DNA of 10,263 bases from contig JAJPXK010000227.1 of the NCBI GenBank assembly GCA_021205485.1, positions 6,099-16,361 of the forward strand. Reading direction: 5' to 3'. The stretch is from Clostridia bacterium. GTDB lineage: Bacteria > Bacillota > Clostridia > Christensenellales > Borkfalkiaceae. Below the pieces are notes generated by a model. It worked only from the letters and a program-made list of their open reading frames with translations. It searched no databases and was not told the origin of the DNA. The position numbers and the translations under genes are program-made. How positions within the stretch are numbered: position 1 is the stretch's first letter; the number at the start of each line of letters is the position of its first letter. This document shows, piece after piece, positions 1 to 6,149 of the stretch.

Positions 1-333
1 GGCCTCGATATCGTCCTGAAGGTCGGCGTCAAGGGTTATTGTCACGTCGGCGTATTCGACGGCTGTAAAAAGCCCCGCCAAAAGGGCGTTCTGGTGCCCG
101 CGGTTCCTCGATTCCTTTACGCCGGAAAACCGCTTGTCGCTTTGGTGCAGGTCGGATATAATCTGCCAGGTTTTGTCCTTAGACCCGTCGTCCACAAAAA
201 GGATGCGGCTTTTGCCGTCTGCAATTCCCCTTTCTGTAAGGGAGGTAAGCTTTGCGAGCAGCCTTTTAGAGGTCTCGGGCAAAACGGCTTCTTCGTTGTA
301 GCAGGGAACTACAAAATATAATATGTCGGCCAT
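1..333 (-). CDS. Family 2 glycosyltransferase, GtrB/DPM1-like, N-terminal part (cut by left edge)
   Basis: The first 111 codons of a GT-A fold glycosyltransferase, open at the left edge. Visible motifs are the N-terminal strand and nucleotide-binding start FVVPCYNEE (residues 7-15), ILFVDDGSKDKTW (44-56), the RNRGHQNALLAG block (76-87) and the metal-binding DAD inside TLDADLQDD (100-108). The RN-GHQ and DADLQD blocks are typical of polyprenyl-phosphate hexosyltransferases (dolichyl-phosphate mannose synthase, bactoprenol glucosyltransferase GtrB), which move a sugar from a nucleotide donor to a lipid phosphate on the inner face of the membrane. The C-terminal membrane helices expected of GtrB lie outside the window, so the exact substrate is not shown. 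The start is the ATG at 333-331, preceded by GAGGG with suitable spacing. The gene is divergent from the his operon and no link to histidine synthesis is apparent. Confidence 0.9.
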   Translation of the reverse strand, partial: MADILYFVVPCYNEEAVLPETSKRLLAKLTSLTERGIADGKSRILFVDDGSKDKTWQIISDLHQSDKRFSGVKESRNRGHQNALLAGLFTAVEYADVTITLDADLQDDIEA

Positions 334-363
334 ATTTTCCCTCTTTGATTTAATACATTTTTA

Positions 364-392
364 ATTGTACCATAAGCGGAGTGGAATTGCAA
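364..392 (-). promoter_or_regulatory. Predicted sigma-A promoter of the glycosyltransferase gene
   Basis: On the minus strand, TTGCAA (392-387) and TACAAT (369-364) are separated by exactly 17 bases, close to the TTGACA/TATAAT consensus. An A/T-rich stretch lies directly upstream of the -35 (plus-strand 393-405) and may act as an UP element. The predicted start point near 357 gives a leader of about 24 bases carrying the GAGGG ribosome-binding site. This is a sequence match only. Confidence 0.65.
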
Positions 393-445
393 TATTTTTT
401 TAAAATCAGGAGGCAAAATAAAATTTTTGCGTAAATATGGTTAAA

Positions 446-469
446 ATCACTTTACAAAATTAAAGTGAT
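446..469. promoter_or_regulatory. Inverted repeat, candidate HisR operator
   Basis: ATCACTTTA (446-454) and its exact reverse complement TAAAGTGAT (461-469) are separated by six bases. The element covers the whole -35 box and most of the spacer of the his promoter, the usual position of a repressor site. A further TAAAGT at 469-474 directly repeats 461-466 and reaches the -10 box, giving a possible extra half-site. TrpR-family dimers bind palindromes of about 20 bp, and the first gene downstream encodes a TrpR-family protein, so HisR is the natural candidate ligand. That pairing is inferred from position. As an RNA hairpin the element would be A/U-rich and weak, and it lies upstream of the predicted transcription start, so a DNA site fits better. 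Confidence 0.75.
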
Positions 470-479
470 AAAGTAAAAT
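451..479 (+). promoter_or_regulatory. Predicted sigma-A promoter of the his operon
   Basis: TTTACA (451-456) and TAAAAT (474-479) are separated by exactly 17 bases. Each box differs from consensus at one position. The -35 lies inside the inverted repeat at 446-469. The predicted start near 486 gives a short leader of about 29 bases before the hisR ATG, too short for a T-box or an attenuator. A small inverted repeat (GGAAG at 481-485, CTTCC at 494-498) lies at the start of the transcript just before the AAAGGGG ribosome-binding site (499-505). Confidence 0.7.
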
Positions 480-514
480 AGGAAGGAAACTTACTTCCAA
501 AGGGGTAAATTGGC

Positions 515-820
515 ATGGAAAACAAAGAAAAAATAGATATGGACGAAGCTTTTAAACAGCTCTGCGAGTGCCTGGCCGCGGTAGACAACGCCGACGATAT
601 AAGCAAACTTTTGTCGGATTTGTGTACTTATACAGAGATTGAGCAGCTTTCGCAGCGGCTTTTATGCGCCAAACTGCTTTTGCAAGGCTATACTTACAAC
701 GAAATTATAGAGATGACCGACGTCTCTTCGGCCACCCTTTCAAGGGTGTCGCGCTGCATACGGCACGGAAGCGGAGGGTACAGCGGCGCGCTTTCCAAGG
801 CGGCGGAGGAAGATAAATGA
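515..820 (+). CDS. hisR: HisR/YerC, TrpR-family regulator, likely histidine repressor
   Basis: A 101-residue protein of the TrpR-like YerC/YecD family, the usual size for it. Residues 30-57 form the helical dimerisation part (core EIEQLSQRLLCAKLLLQG, 41-58). Residues 59-82 form the helix-turn-helix, YTYNEIIEMTDVSSATLSRV with the recognition helix around SSATLSRVSRCI. A glycine-rich tail follows. As I recall, comparative genomic work named the YerC protein of Firmicutes HisR and showed that it controls histidine genes through palindromic sites; the position here, first in a his operon behind a palindrome, agrees. The likely mode is histidine-responsive repression of its own operon, by analogy with TrpR and tryptophan. 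The ATG follows AAAGGGG (499-505) at nine bases. The stop overlaps the hisZ start as ATGA. The effector cannot be seen in the sequence. Confidence 0.88.
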   Translation: MENKEKIDMDEAFKQLCECLAAVDNADDISKLLSDLCTYTEIEQLSQRLLCAKLLLQGYTYNEIIEMTDVSSATLSRVSRCIRHGSGGYSGALSKAAEEDK

Positions 821-1890
821 CCCCCGCAAACCTCACCGAAGAGGAGAAGGTGTATTTTTCGCTTAAAGGGCTGTACGAGGGGTTCGGCTACAGGCAGTAC
901 CGCATGCGAAAGTTCGAGGAATACTCTCTCTATTCAGAAAATAAGAACTTTTTAAAGAGCAAAGACATAATAACTTTCAGCGATCTGAACGGAAAGCTGT
1001 TGGCGTTAAAGCCCGACGTAACATTGTCTATAGTAAAAAACACCCGCCTTGACAGGGGGCAGCGCCGCAAGCTGTACTACCGCGAAAGCGTCTACAGGAC
1101 GGACGGCGGCAAGCAGTTTAAAGAGATAAGCCAGATAGGGCTCGAATGTCTCGGCGATATAGACGTATATTCTCAGCTTGAAGTTCTGGCCCTCGCGGCG
1201 GAGAGCCTCAAGGCCGTAGGCGGCGGGTATGTAATAGATATCTCGCACATGGGCGTAATAGACGGAGTAATGGAGGAATGCGGCTTGTCCGCTTTCCCCG
1301 AACAGCTTTCAGGCTGCATAAAGTCAAAAAATATGCATGATTTGCCCGAGGTCTGCCGCAAGGCGGGGCTTGCGGAAGATAAAATTTCAAAACTGTGTAC
1401 TCTTCTGGATACAAAAGGCGGCTACAGGGTACAGCTTGAGGCTTTGAGGAATTTATTTAAAAATAAAAAGTGCCTTTCGGCCGCCGACGAGCTTGAAGCT
1501 TTACTTTCGGGATTGGAAAAGAGCGGCGAAAGAGGTTTCAATCTGGATTTTTCGGTGATAAACGACGTTACTTACTATAACGGTGTGGTTTTTCAGGGGT
1601 ATCTTGAAAAATTTCCGCGGGTGGTGCTGTCGGGCGGAAGGTACGACAACCTCGTAAAAAAATTCTGCGGCGATATCGGCGGAACGGGCTTCGCCCTGTA
1701 CCCCGACGAGCTCGGCTATTATTACCAGAAGCAGCCCGAATATGACGCAGATATTCTTTTATTGTATGGCGACGAACAGCCTTACGAGGTGTTTTTAAAG
1801 GCGAAAGAGCTTATCTCTCAGGGCAATACCGTAAGGGTTGCGAAAAGCGTACCCGAAAATTTGCGGTTCGCTGAAATTGTAAAGGTATAA
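817..1890 (+). CDS. hisZ: ATP phosphoribosyltransferase regulatory subunit HisZ
   Basis: A 357-residue class II histidyl-tRNA-synthetase-like protein. HisZ joins short-form HisG into the hetero-octameric enzyme of step 1 and carries histidine feedback. Synthetase-like motifs are visible: LLALKPDVTLSIVKN (61-75), the motif 2 region YYRESVYRTDGGKQFKEISQ (87-106) followed by GLECLGDID, the HisA-type loop FDF/YYNG (NLDFSVIND, 242-250; YYNGVVFQGY, 253-262), and motif 3 SGGRYDNL (272-279). It is shorter than a real HisS (about 420 residues). From about residue 309 only a stub of the anticodon-binding domain remains (ADILLLYGDE onward). Short length, the adjacent short hisG and the operon context make HisZ much more likely than a tRNA synthetase. 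Start: ATG overlapping the hisR stop, with GGAGGA upstream inside hisR. hisG begins four bases after its stop. Confidence 0.93.
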   Translation: MTPANLTEEEKVYFSLKGLYEGFGYRQYRMRKFEEYSLYSENKNFLKSKDIITFSDLNGKLLALKPDVTLSIVKNTRLDRGQRRKLYYRESVYRTDGGKQFKEISQIGLECLGDIDVYSQLEVLALAAESLKAVGGGYVIDISHMGVIDGVMEECGLSAFPEQLSGCIKSKNMHDLPEVCRKAGLAEDKISKLCTLLDTKGGYRVQLEALRNLFKNKKCLSAADELEALLSGLEKSGERGFNLDFSVINDVTYYNGVVFQGYLEKFPRVVLSGGRYDNLVKKFCGDIGGTGFALYPDELGYYYQKQPEYDADILLLYGDEQPYEVFLKAKELISQGNTVRVAKSVPENLRFAEIVKV

Positions 1891-1894
1891 AAAT

Positions 1895-2530
1895 ATGCTT
1901 AACATTGCGTTGCCTAAGGGCAGACTTGGCGAAAAAGTTTATAAAATGCTTGAAAGGGCGGGCTATTCCTGCGAAGACGTTTTAAGCGACAGCCGCAGGC
2001 TTATCTTTACCGATGAAACAAGCGGCGTCAGCTATTTCTGGGTAAAACCTTCCGACGTAGCCATTTACGTGGAACGCGGCGTGGCCGACATTGGCGTCGC
2101 GGGCAAGGATATACTTGAGGAGAGCGGGGCGGACGTTTACGAGCTTTTAGACCTCGGCATAGGCAGGTGTAAAATGGCGGTTGCGTCTGTCAACGGTTAC
2201 AGGGAAGATATTTCAAGGCCTTTAAGGGTTGCCACAAAGTTCCCCGCGATAGCGGCGGCGTACTACGGCGGCAAAAACAGAGAGATTGACATTATAAAAC
2301 TGTACGGCAGCATAGAGCTTGCGCCTATCTTAGGCCTATCGGACGTCATAGTCGATATTGTTGAGACGGGAACGACCTTAAAAGAGAACAATATGTCGGT
2401 GATAGAGGAAATTTTCCCGATAAGCGCCAGGCTTATTGCCAACAAGGCGTGCTGTAAATTTAAAGGTACCGAAGTGGATACGGTTGTAGACAGGTTAAAA
2501 AAGGAGCTTTCTTATGATAAAAATTTATGA
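1895..2530 (+). CDS. hisG: ATP phosphoribosyltransferase catalytic subunit, short form
   Basis: Step 1 of the pathway: ATP plus PRPP give N1-(5-phosphoribosyl)-ATP and pyrophosphate. At 211 residues it is the short HisG, which lacks the C-terminal ACT-like regulatory domain of long HisG and therefore needs HisZ, encoded just upstream. Motifs: ALPKGRL (5-11), SDVAIYVERGVADIGVAGKD (53-72), LDLGIGRCKMAVA (86-98), RVATKFP (111-117) and the PRPP-binding loop DIVETGTTLKEN (154-165). The two-domain periplasmic-binding-protein-like fold is the family norm. The ATG follows AAAGGT closely. The 3' end overlaps hisD by 17 bases, in a different frame, so the hisD ribosome-binding site (AAGGAG) lies within hisG. 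Confidence 0.97.
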   Translation: MLNIALPKGRLGEKVYKMLERAGYSCEDVLSDSRRLIFTDETSGVSYFWVKPSDVAIYVERGVADIGVAGKDILEESGADVYELLDLGIGRCKMAVASVNGYREDISRPLRVATKFPAIAAAYYGGKNREIDIIKLYGSIELAPILGLSDVIVDIVETGTTLKENNMSVIEEIFPISARLIANKACCKFKGTEVDTVVDRLKKELSYDKNL

Positions 2531-3788
2531 CGGCTGCAAAACCGAAGAAATTTTAAACAGAAAAATAAACTCTTACGAAAGGGAAGAGGCGGCGGTAAAG
2601 GCCATACTCTCTGACGTGGCTGCGAGGGGCGATACGGCTGTATTGGAGTACGGCAAAAAATTCGACGGGGCGGATATTGCCGCTTTGCAGGTCTCCGAGC
2701 AGGAATTTGCCGAGGCAGAGAGCAAATTGACCCCCGAATATAAGCAAACTATTTTAAACGCCAAGGCCAATATAGAGCTGTTCCACGCAAGGCAGCTTAA
2801 AAGCGGATTTGAGATAAAAAAGCCGGGCGGGGTTATCTTAGGGCAAAAGTACACCCCTATAGATACGGCGGGCGTGTACGTGCCGGGCGGCACGGCGAGC
2901 TACCCTTCTACCGTGCTGATGGATATAATACCCGCGAAGATAGCGGGGGTAAAAAATATAATTATGGTTACGCCCGTAAAGGCTGACGGCAAGGTGAAGC
3001 CCGAAATTTTATTCGCCGCCAAGACAGCGGGGGCGGATATGGTGTTCAAGACGGGCGGGGCTCAGGCCATAGCCGCCCTGGCGTACGGCACGCAGACCAT
3101 ACCTAAGGCAGATAAAATCGTCGGCCCGGGGAACATTTATGTGCAGCTTGCAAAAAAACAGGTGTACGGCCTGGCGAGCGTGGATATGATAGCGGGGCCT
3201 TCCGAAATTTTAGTGATAGCCGACGGCACGGCAAACCCCGAATATGTGGCGGCCGATCTTCTTTCGCAGGCCGAACACGACGTTTTGGCCTCCGCCGTTC
3301 TTGTTACAGACAGCAGACGGCTCGCCATAGACGTTCAGAAAGAGATTGAAAGGGCTCTGCCCCTTATGGAGCGTGAGCAGGTCGCCCGCAAATCCATAGA
3401 CTTAAACGGCAAAATCATTATCTGCGAAAGCATAGAAAAGGCGGTGGAAATTTCTAACGAGATCGCCCCCGAACACCTTGAAATATGCGTGGACAACCCC
3501 TTTGATTATCTGGATAAAATACAGAATGCGGGCTCGATATTTTTAGGCAAATACACGCCCGAAGCTTTAGGCGACTACTACGCGGGGCCTAACCACACCC
3601 TGCCTACGGGCGGCAGCGCCAGATTTTCTTCCCCGCTGTCGGTAGACGACTTCGTAAAAAAATCTTCCTATATTTATTATACCGAGGACGAGCTTAAAAA
3701 GGCGGCAAAAGACGTAATGTCGTTCGCTTCAAGCGAGGGATTAGGCGGCCACGCCCGTTCGGTAGGTGTACGTGTAAATAAGGCATAG
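2514..3788 (+). CDS. hisD: Histidinol dehydrogenase
   Basis: Steps 9 and 10: NAD-dependent four-electron oxidation of L-histidinol to L-histidine through histidinal, in a zinc-dependent homodimer. The 424 residues match the family length. All key residues can be placed: the YVPGGTASYPSTVLM glycine-rich segment (122-136), VGPGNIYVQLAKK (203-215), GPSEILVIAD (228-237), zinc ligands Gln252 and His255 in SQAEHD, the catalytic pair Glu320-His321 in IAPEHLE, zinc ligand Asp354 in ALGDYYAGPNH, and C-terminal His413 in GLGGHARSV. Spacing agrees closely with the E. coli enzyme. Start: ATG seven bases after AAGGAG, overlapping the end of hisG. hisC follows after 18 bases. Confidence 0.98.
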   Translation: MIKIYDGCKTEEILNRKINSYEREEAAVKAILSDVAARGDTAVLEYGKKFDGADIAALQVSEQEFAEAESKLTPEYKQTILNAKANIELFHARQLKSGFEIKKPGGVILGQKYTPIDTAGVYVPGGTASYPSTVLMDIIPAKIAGVKNIIMVTPVKADGKVKPEILFAAKTAGADMVFKTGGAQAIAALAYGTQTIPKADKIVGPGNIYVQLAKKQVYGLASVDMIAGPSEILVIADGTANPEYVAADLLSQAEHDVLASAVLVTDSRRLAIDVQKEIERALPLMEREQVARKSIDLNGKIIICESIEKAVEISNEIAPEHLEICVDNPFDYLDKIQNAGSIFLGKYTPEALGDYYAGPNHTLPTGGSARFSSPLSVDDFVKKSSYIYYTEDELKKAAKDVMSFASSEGLGGHARSVGVRVNKA

Positions 3789-3806
3789 TATAGGGCCAAT
3801 TAAATT

Positions 3807-4859
3807 ATGACTAAGTATTTCAGCGAAGATTTGCAGGGCGTTTCCCCCTACGTGGCAGGCGAACAGCCTCAGGATAAAAGTTATATAAAGCTCAACACCA
3901 ACGAAAGCCCTTTTCCTCCCTCGGCGGGGGCCGTAGAAGCTGCTGCAAGGCAGGCGGAAAGGTTGAATCTTTATTCCGACCCGACTTGCGGGCCTTTAAA
4001 ACAGGCGGCCGCCGAATTTTACGGCTTAAAACCCGAAAATATTCTGTGCGGGAACGGTTCGGACGAGGTATTGTATTTTATCTTCCGCGCGTTCTGCTCA
4101 AAAAACAAGGGAATGGCTTGCCCCGACGTAAGCTACGGGTTTTACCCCGTACTTTGCGGGCTGTTGAATATACCCTATATTCCCGTTCCGCTAAAGGCCG
4201 ATTTTACCGTTTATCCCCCCGACTATGCCAAAATTATCGGCAATGTCTGTATCGCAAACCCTAACGCGCAGACGGGCGTTTACCTTAATCTGAACGGCGT
4301 GGAGAAGATACTGCGGCGACACCCCGACGACGTTGTGGTTTTAGATGAGGCTTATATAGACTTCGGCGGGCAGAGCGCCTTAAGCCTTTTAAAAAGTTAT
4401 AAAAACCTCATTGTGGTACAGACTATGTCAAAGTCCCGTTCGCTCGCGGGCGGCAGGGTAGGCTTCGCCTTCGCCGATGCCGAGATAATATCCGATTTGG
4501 ATGCGGTAAGGAATTCCTTCAACCCGTACAACATAAACAGAATGAGCATGTTCGCCGCCGCCGAGAGCCTTAAAGACGTTTCCTACTTCCGTTCCTGCGT
4601 GGACAAAATAATAGAAACGAGGGAGTATACCGTAATGGAGCTTGAGGGGCTCGGCTTTGAGGTTTTGCCGTCTTCGGCAAATTTTGTGCTTGCGAAGACA
4701 GAAAAAATTTGCGGCGAGACGCTCTATTTAAAGCTGAAGGAGCGGGGCATACTCGTGAGGCATTTAACCGATGACCGCATAAAGGACTATGTACGCATCA
4801 CCATAGGCGGGCGCGGCCAGATGGAAAAATTAATTTCAGAACTTAAGAATTTACTTTGA
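3807..4859 (+). CDS. hisC: Histidinol-phosphate aminotransferase
   Basis: Step 7: glutamate-dependent, pyridoxal-phosphate-requiring conversion of imidazole-acetol phosphate to L-histidinol phosphate; a fold type I homodimer. The 350 residues are normal for the family. Motifs: LNTNESPFPPS (29-39), the phosphate-binding GNGSDEVLYFIFRAF (82-96), the NPNAQTG loop (151-157), DEAYIDF (180-186, with Asp180 and Tyr183 at cofactor-contact positions), the Schiff-base lysine Lys209 in TMSKSRSLAGGRVG (206-219), and the substrate-carboxylate Arg330 in YVRITIGG. One oddity is Gln155, where most relatives have proline in the NPN-x-PTG loop. The ribosome-binding site is weak (AGGG about 11 bases upstream), so translation may rely partly on reinitiation after hisD, which ends 18 bases before. 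hisB follows after 13 bases. Confidence 0.96.
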   Translation: MTKYFSEDLQGVSPYVAGEQPQDKSYIKLNTNESPFPPSAGAVEAAARQAERLNLYSDPTCGPLKQAAAEFYGLKPENILCGNGSDEVLYFIFRAFCSKNKGMACPDVSYGFYPVLCGLLNIPYIPVPLKADFTVYPPDYAKIIGNVCIANPNAQTGVYLNLNGVEKILRRHPDDVVVLDEAYIDFGGQSALSLLKSYKNLIVVQTMSKSRSLAGGRVGFAFADAEIISDLDAVRNSFNPYNINRMSMFAAAESLKDVSYFRSCVDKIIETREYTVMELEGLGFEVLPSSANFVLAKTEKICGETLYLKLKERGILVRHLTDDRIKDYVRITIGGRGQMEKLISELKNLL

Positions 4860-4872
4860 AAAGAGGTGCAAA

Positions 4873-5463
4873 ATGAGGGTTTCTTCGGTTGCCCGCAAGA
4901 CGACGGAGACGGATATATCGGTTACTTTGAATCTTGACGGAAGCGGCAGTTACAAAATATCCACGGGGATAGGCTTTTTCGACCATATGCTGGAGCAGTT
5001 TGCCCGCCACGGCGACTTTGATATTGTGTTAAAGTGCGACGGCGATTTAAATGTAGACGGACACCATACCGTAGAGGACTGCGGCATAGCTTTAGGCATG
5101 GCTTTTTGCGAGGCTTTAGGCGACAAACGGGGCATAATGCGGTACGGCTGGACGGCGCTCCCTATGGACGAAGCGTTGATTTTATGCGCCGCCGACATAA
5201 GCGGCAGGGCCTATCTGAACTTTGACGTCGCCTTCCCCGACGAGTATAAAATAGGCGATATGGACGCCGAACTGTTTAACGAATTTTTTCTCGCCTTTGT
5301 AAGGGCGTGCCCTATGTCGCTGCACTTTAAAAAGCTTTGCGGCGTAAATAACCACCATGTGGCGGAAGGGGTGTTCAAGGCCTTCGCCAAGGCTATGAAG
5401 GCGGCAGTGAGCGTAGACAAAGAACGGGCGGACAAACTGCCTACAACAAAGGGCTCGCTATGA
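4873..5463 (+). CDS. hisB: Imidazoleglycerol-phosphate dehydratase, monofunctional
   Basis: Step 6: manganese-dependent dehydration of imidazole-glycerol phosphate to imidazole-acetol phosphate, in a 24-subunit assembly. At 196 residues it is the single-domain type, without the N-terminal phosphatase domain of enteric HisB; the phosphatase is the separate gene at 8352. Metal-binding and catalytic motifs are intact: GFFDHMLEQFARHG (34-47, His38), DGHHTVEDCGIALG (62-75, His64, His65, Glu68), RYGWTALPMDEAL (90-102), the SLHFKKLCGVNNHHVAEGVF stretch (149-168, His161, His162, Glu165) and the C-terminal PTTKGSL. Start: ATG preceded by AAGAGGTG just after hisC. The last codons overlap the hisH start as ATGA. 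Confidence 0.97.
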   Translation: MRVSSVARKTTETDISVTLNLDGSGSYKISTGIGFFDHMLEQFARHGDFDIVLKCDGDLNVDGHHTVEDCGIALGMAFCEALGDKRGIMRYGWTALPMDEALILCAADISGRAYLNFDVAFPDEYKIGDMDAELFNEFFLAFVRACPMSLHFKKLCGVNNHHVAEGVFKAFAKAMKAAVSVDKERADKLPTTKGSL

Positions 5464-6074
5464 TAGCTATTATAGACTACGGCGTAGGCAATTTATACTC
5501 GCTTTCGTCCTCGCTTAAATACCTCGGGATAGAAAATGCCGTCACCGCCGATAAAAATAAAATAGAAGACGCTTCGGGCGTTATCCTCCCCGGGGTAGGG
5601 GCGTTCGCCGACGCCATGGCTAAACTGCAAAATACAGGCCTTGCGCCCGTACTGGAAAATCAGGCAAAGTCGGGCAAGCCGCTTTTAGGCATATGCCTCG
5701 GCATGCAGATGCTGTTTTCAAAGTCTTTTGAATACGGCGAGCATAAAGGGCTCGGCTTTATTCCCGGCATAGTGGCCCCCCTTTCCGCCGATTTAAAGCG
5801 GGGCGCGAAAGTTCCGCATATCGGGTGGAATTCGCTTGAATTTTATAAACCTTCGGCCATATATAAGTATATAAACGGCGGCGAATACGTCTATTTTGTT
5901 CACTCTTACTATGCAAAAGGATGCGAAAGCGACGTTACCGCCGCGGCTATGTACGAAGGCGTGAAGATAACGGCCTCGGTAGGCAAAGACAACGTGTTCG
6001 GCGTGCAGTACCACCCCGAAAAGAGCGGGGCGGCGGGGCTTAAAATACTTAAAGCTTTTTGCGAAATAAAATAA
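5460..6074 (+). CDS. hisH: Imidazole glycerol phosphate synthase, glutamine amidotransferase subunit
   Basis: Supplies ammonia from glutamine for step 5 and works as a heterodimer with HisF, through whose barrel the ammonia travels. The 204 residues form a class I (triad) amidotransferase: IDYGVGNL (5-12), the oxyanion region LPGVGAF (43-49), the nucleophile Cys79 in LLGICLGMQMLF (75-86), and His185 with Glu187 in GVQYHPEKSG (181-190). The middle VPHIGWN and YFVHSYY segments are HisH signatures. Start: ATG overlapping the hisB stop by four bases. The partner hisF is two genes downstream, separated by a 75-base gap with an internal promoter and by hisA. Confidence 0.97.
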   Translation: MIAIIDYGVGNLYSLSSSLKYLGIENAVTADKNKIEDASGVILPGVGAFADAMAKLQNTGLAPVLENQAKSGKPLLGICLGMQMLFSKSFEYGEHKGLGFIPGIVAPLSADLKRGAKVPHIGWNSLEFYKPSAIYKYINGGEYVYFVHSYYAKGCESDVTAAAMYEGVKITASVGKDNVFGVQYHPEKSGAAGLKILKAFCEIK

Positions 6075-6079
6075 AATTT

Positions 6080-6108
6080 TTGACCGTTTTATTAAAAAGC
6101 GATATAAT
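6080..6108 (+). promoter_or_regulatory. Predicted internal sigma-A promoter before hisA
   Basis: TTGACC (6080-6085) and a perfect TATAAT (6103-6108) are separated by exactly 17 bases, in the only sizeable gap inside the his operon. The match is closer to consensus than the promoter before hisR. The predicted start near 6115 gives a leader of about 35 bases with AGGAG (6137-6141) eight bases before the hisA ATG. It would transcribe hisA-hisF-hisIE-hisK separately from the main promoter. No terminator is visible between hisH and this site, so it probably adds to read-through from the main promoter. Confidence 0.72.
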
Positions 6109-6112
6109 TTAA

Positions 6113-6122
6113 CCGATATCGG
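6113..6122. promoter_or_regulatory. Perfect 10-bp palindrome at the internal promoter start point, possible operator
   Basis: CCGATATCGG is self-complementary and lies just downstream of the TATAAT box, spanning the predicted transcription start. With one unpaired base the symmetry extends outward (AACC on the left, GGGTT on the right, then A/T-rich arms). It could be a repressor site or a small hairpin in the leader RNA. It does not resemble the inverted repeat before hisR, so HisR is not an obvious ligand. Chance occurrence of a 10-bp palindrome is possible. Confidence 0.4.
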
Positions 6123-6149
6123 GTTATTAATTTTATAGGAGTTTTTTTT

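Noticed and set aside
94..321. Plus-strand reading frame of 75 codons at the left end
   Set aside because: It is antisense to the glycosyltransferase frame on the minus strand, which has unmistakable family motifs; the plus-strand translation resembles nothing and has no ribosome-binding site.
436..462. Eight-codon frame starting at 436, possible leader peptide for his attenuation
   Set aside because: It encodes no histidine codons, lies upstream of the predicted transcription start and has no following terminator/antiterminator pair.
334..514. T-box riboswitch before the his operon
   Set aside because: No T-box-like conserved core, specifier loop or terminator is visible, and the promoter leaves only about 29 bases of leader.
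817..1890. Histidyl-tRNA synthetase
   Set aside because: The protein is too short, lacks a full anticodon-binding domain, and precedes a short hisG that needs HisZ.
6080..6103. Second HisR operator overlapping the internal promoter
   Set aside because: Only one half-site (AAAGCGAT) resembles the upstream operator; the other arm matches at about half of its positions and the segment is not palindromic.
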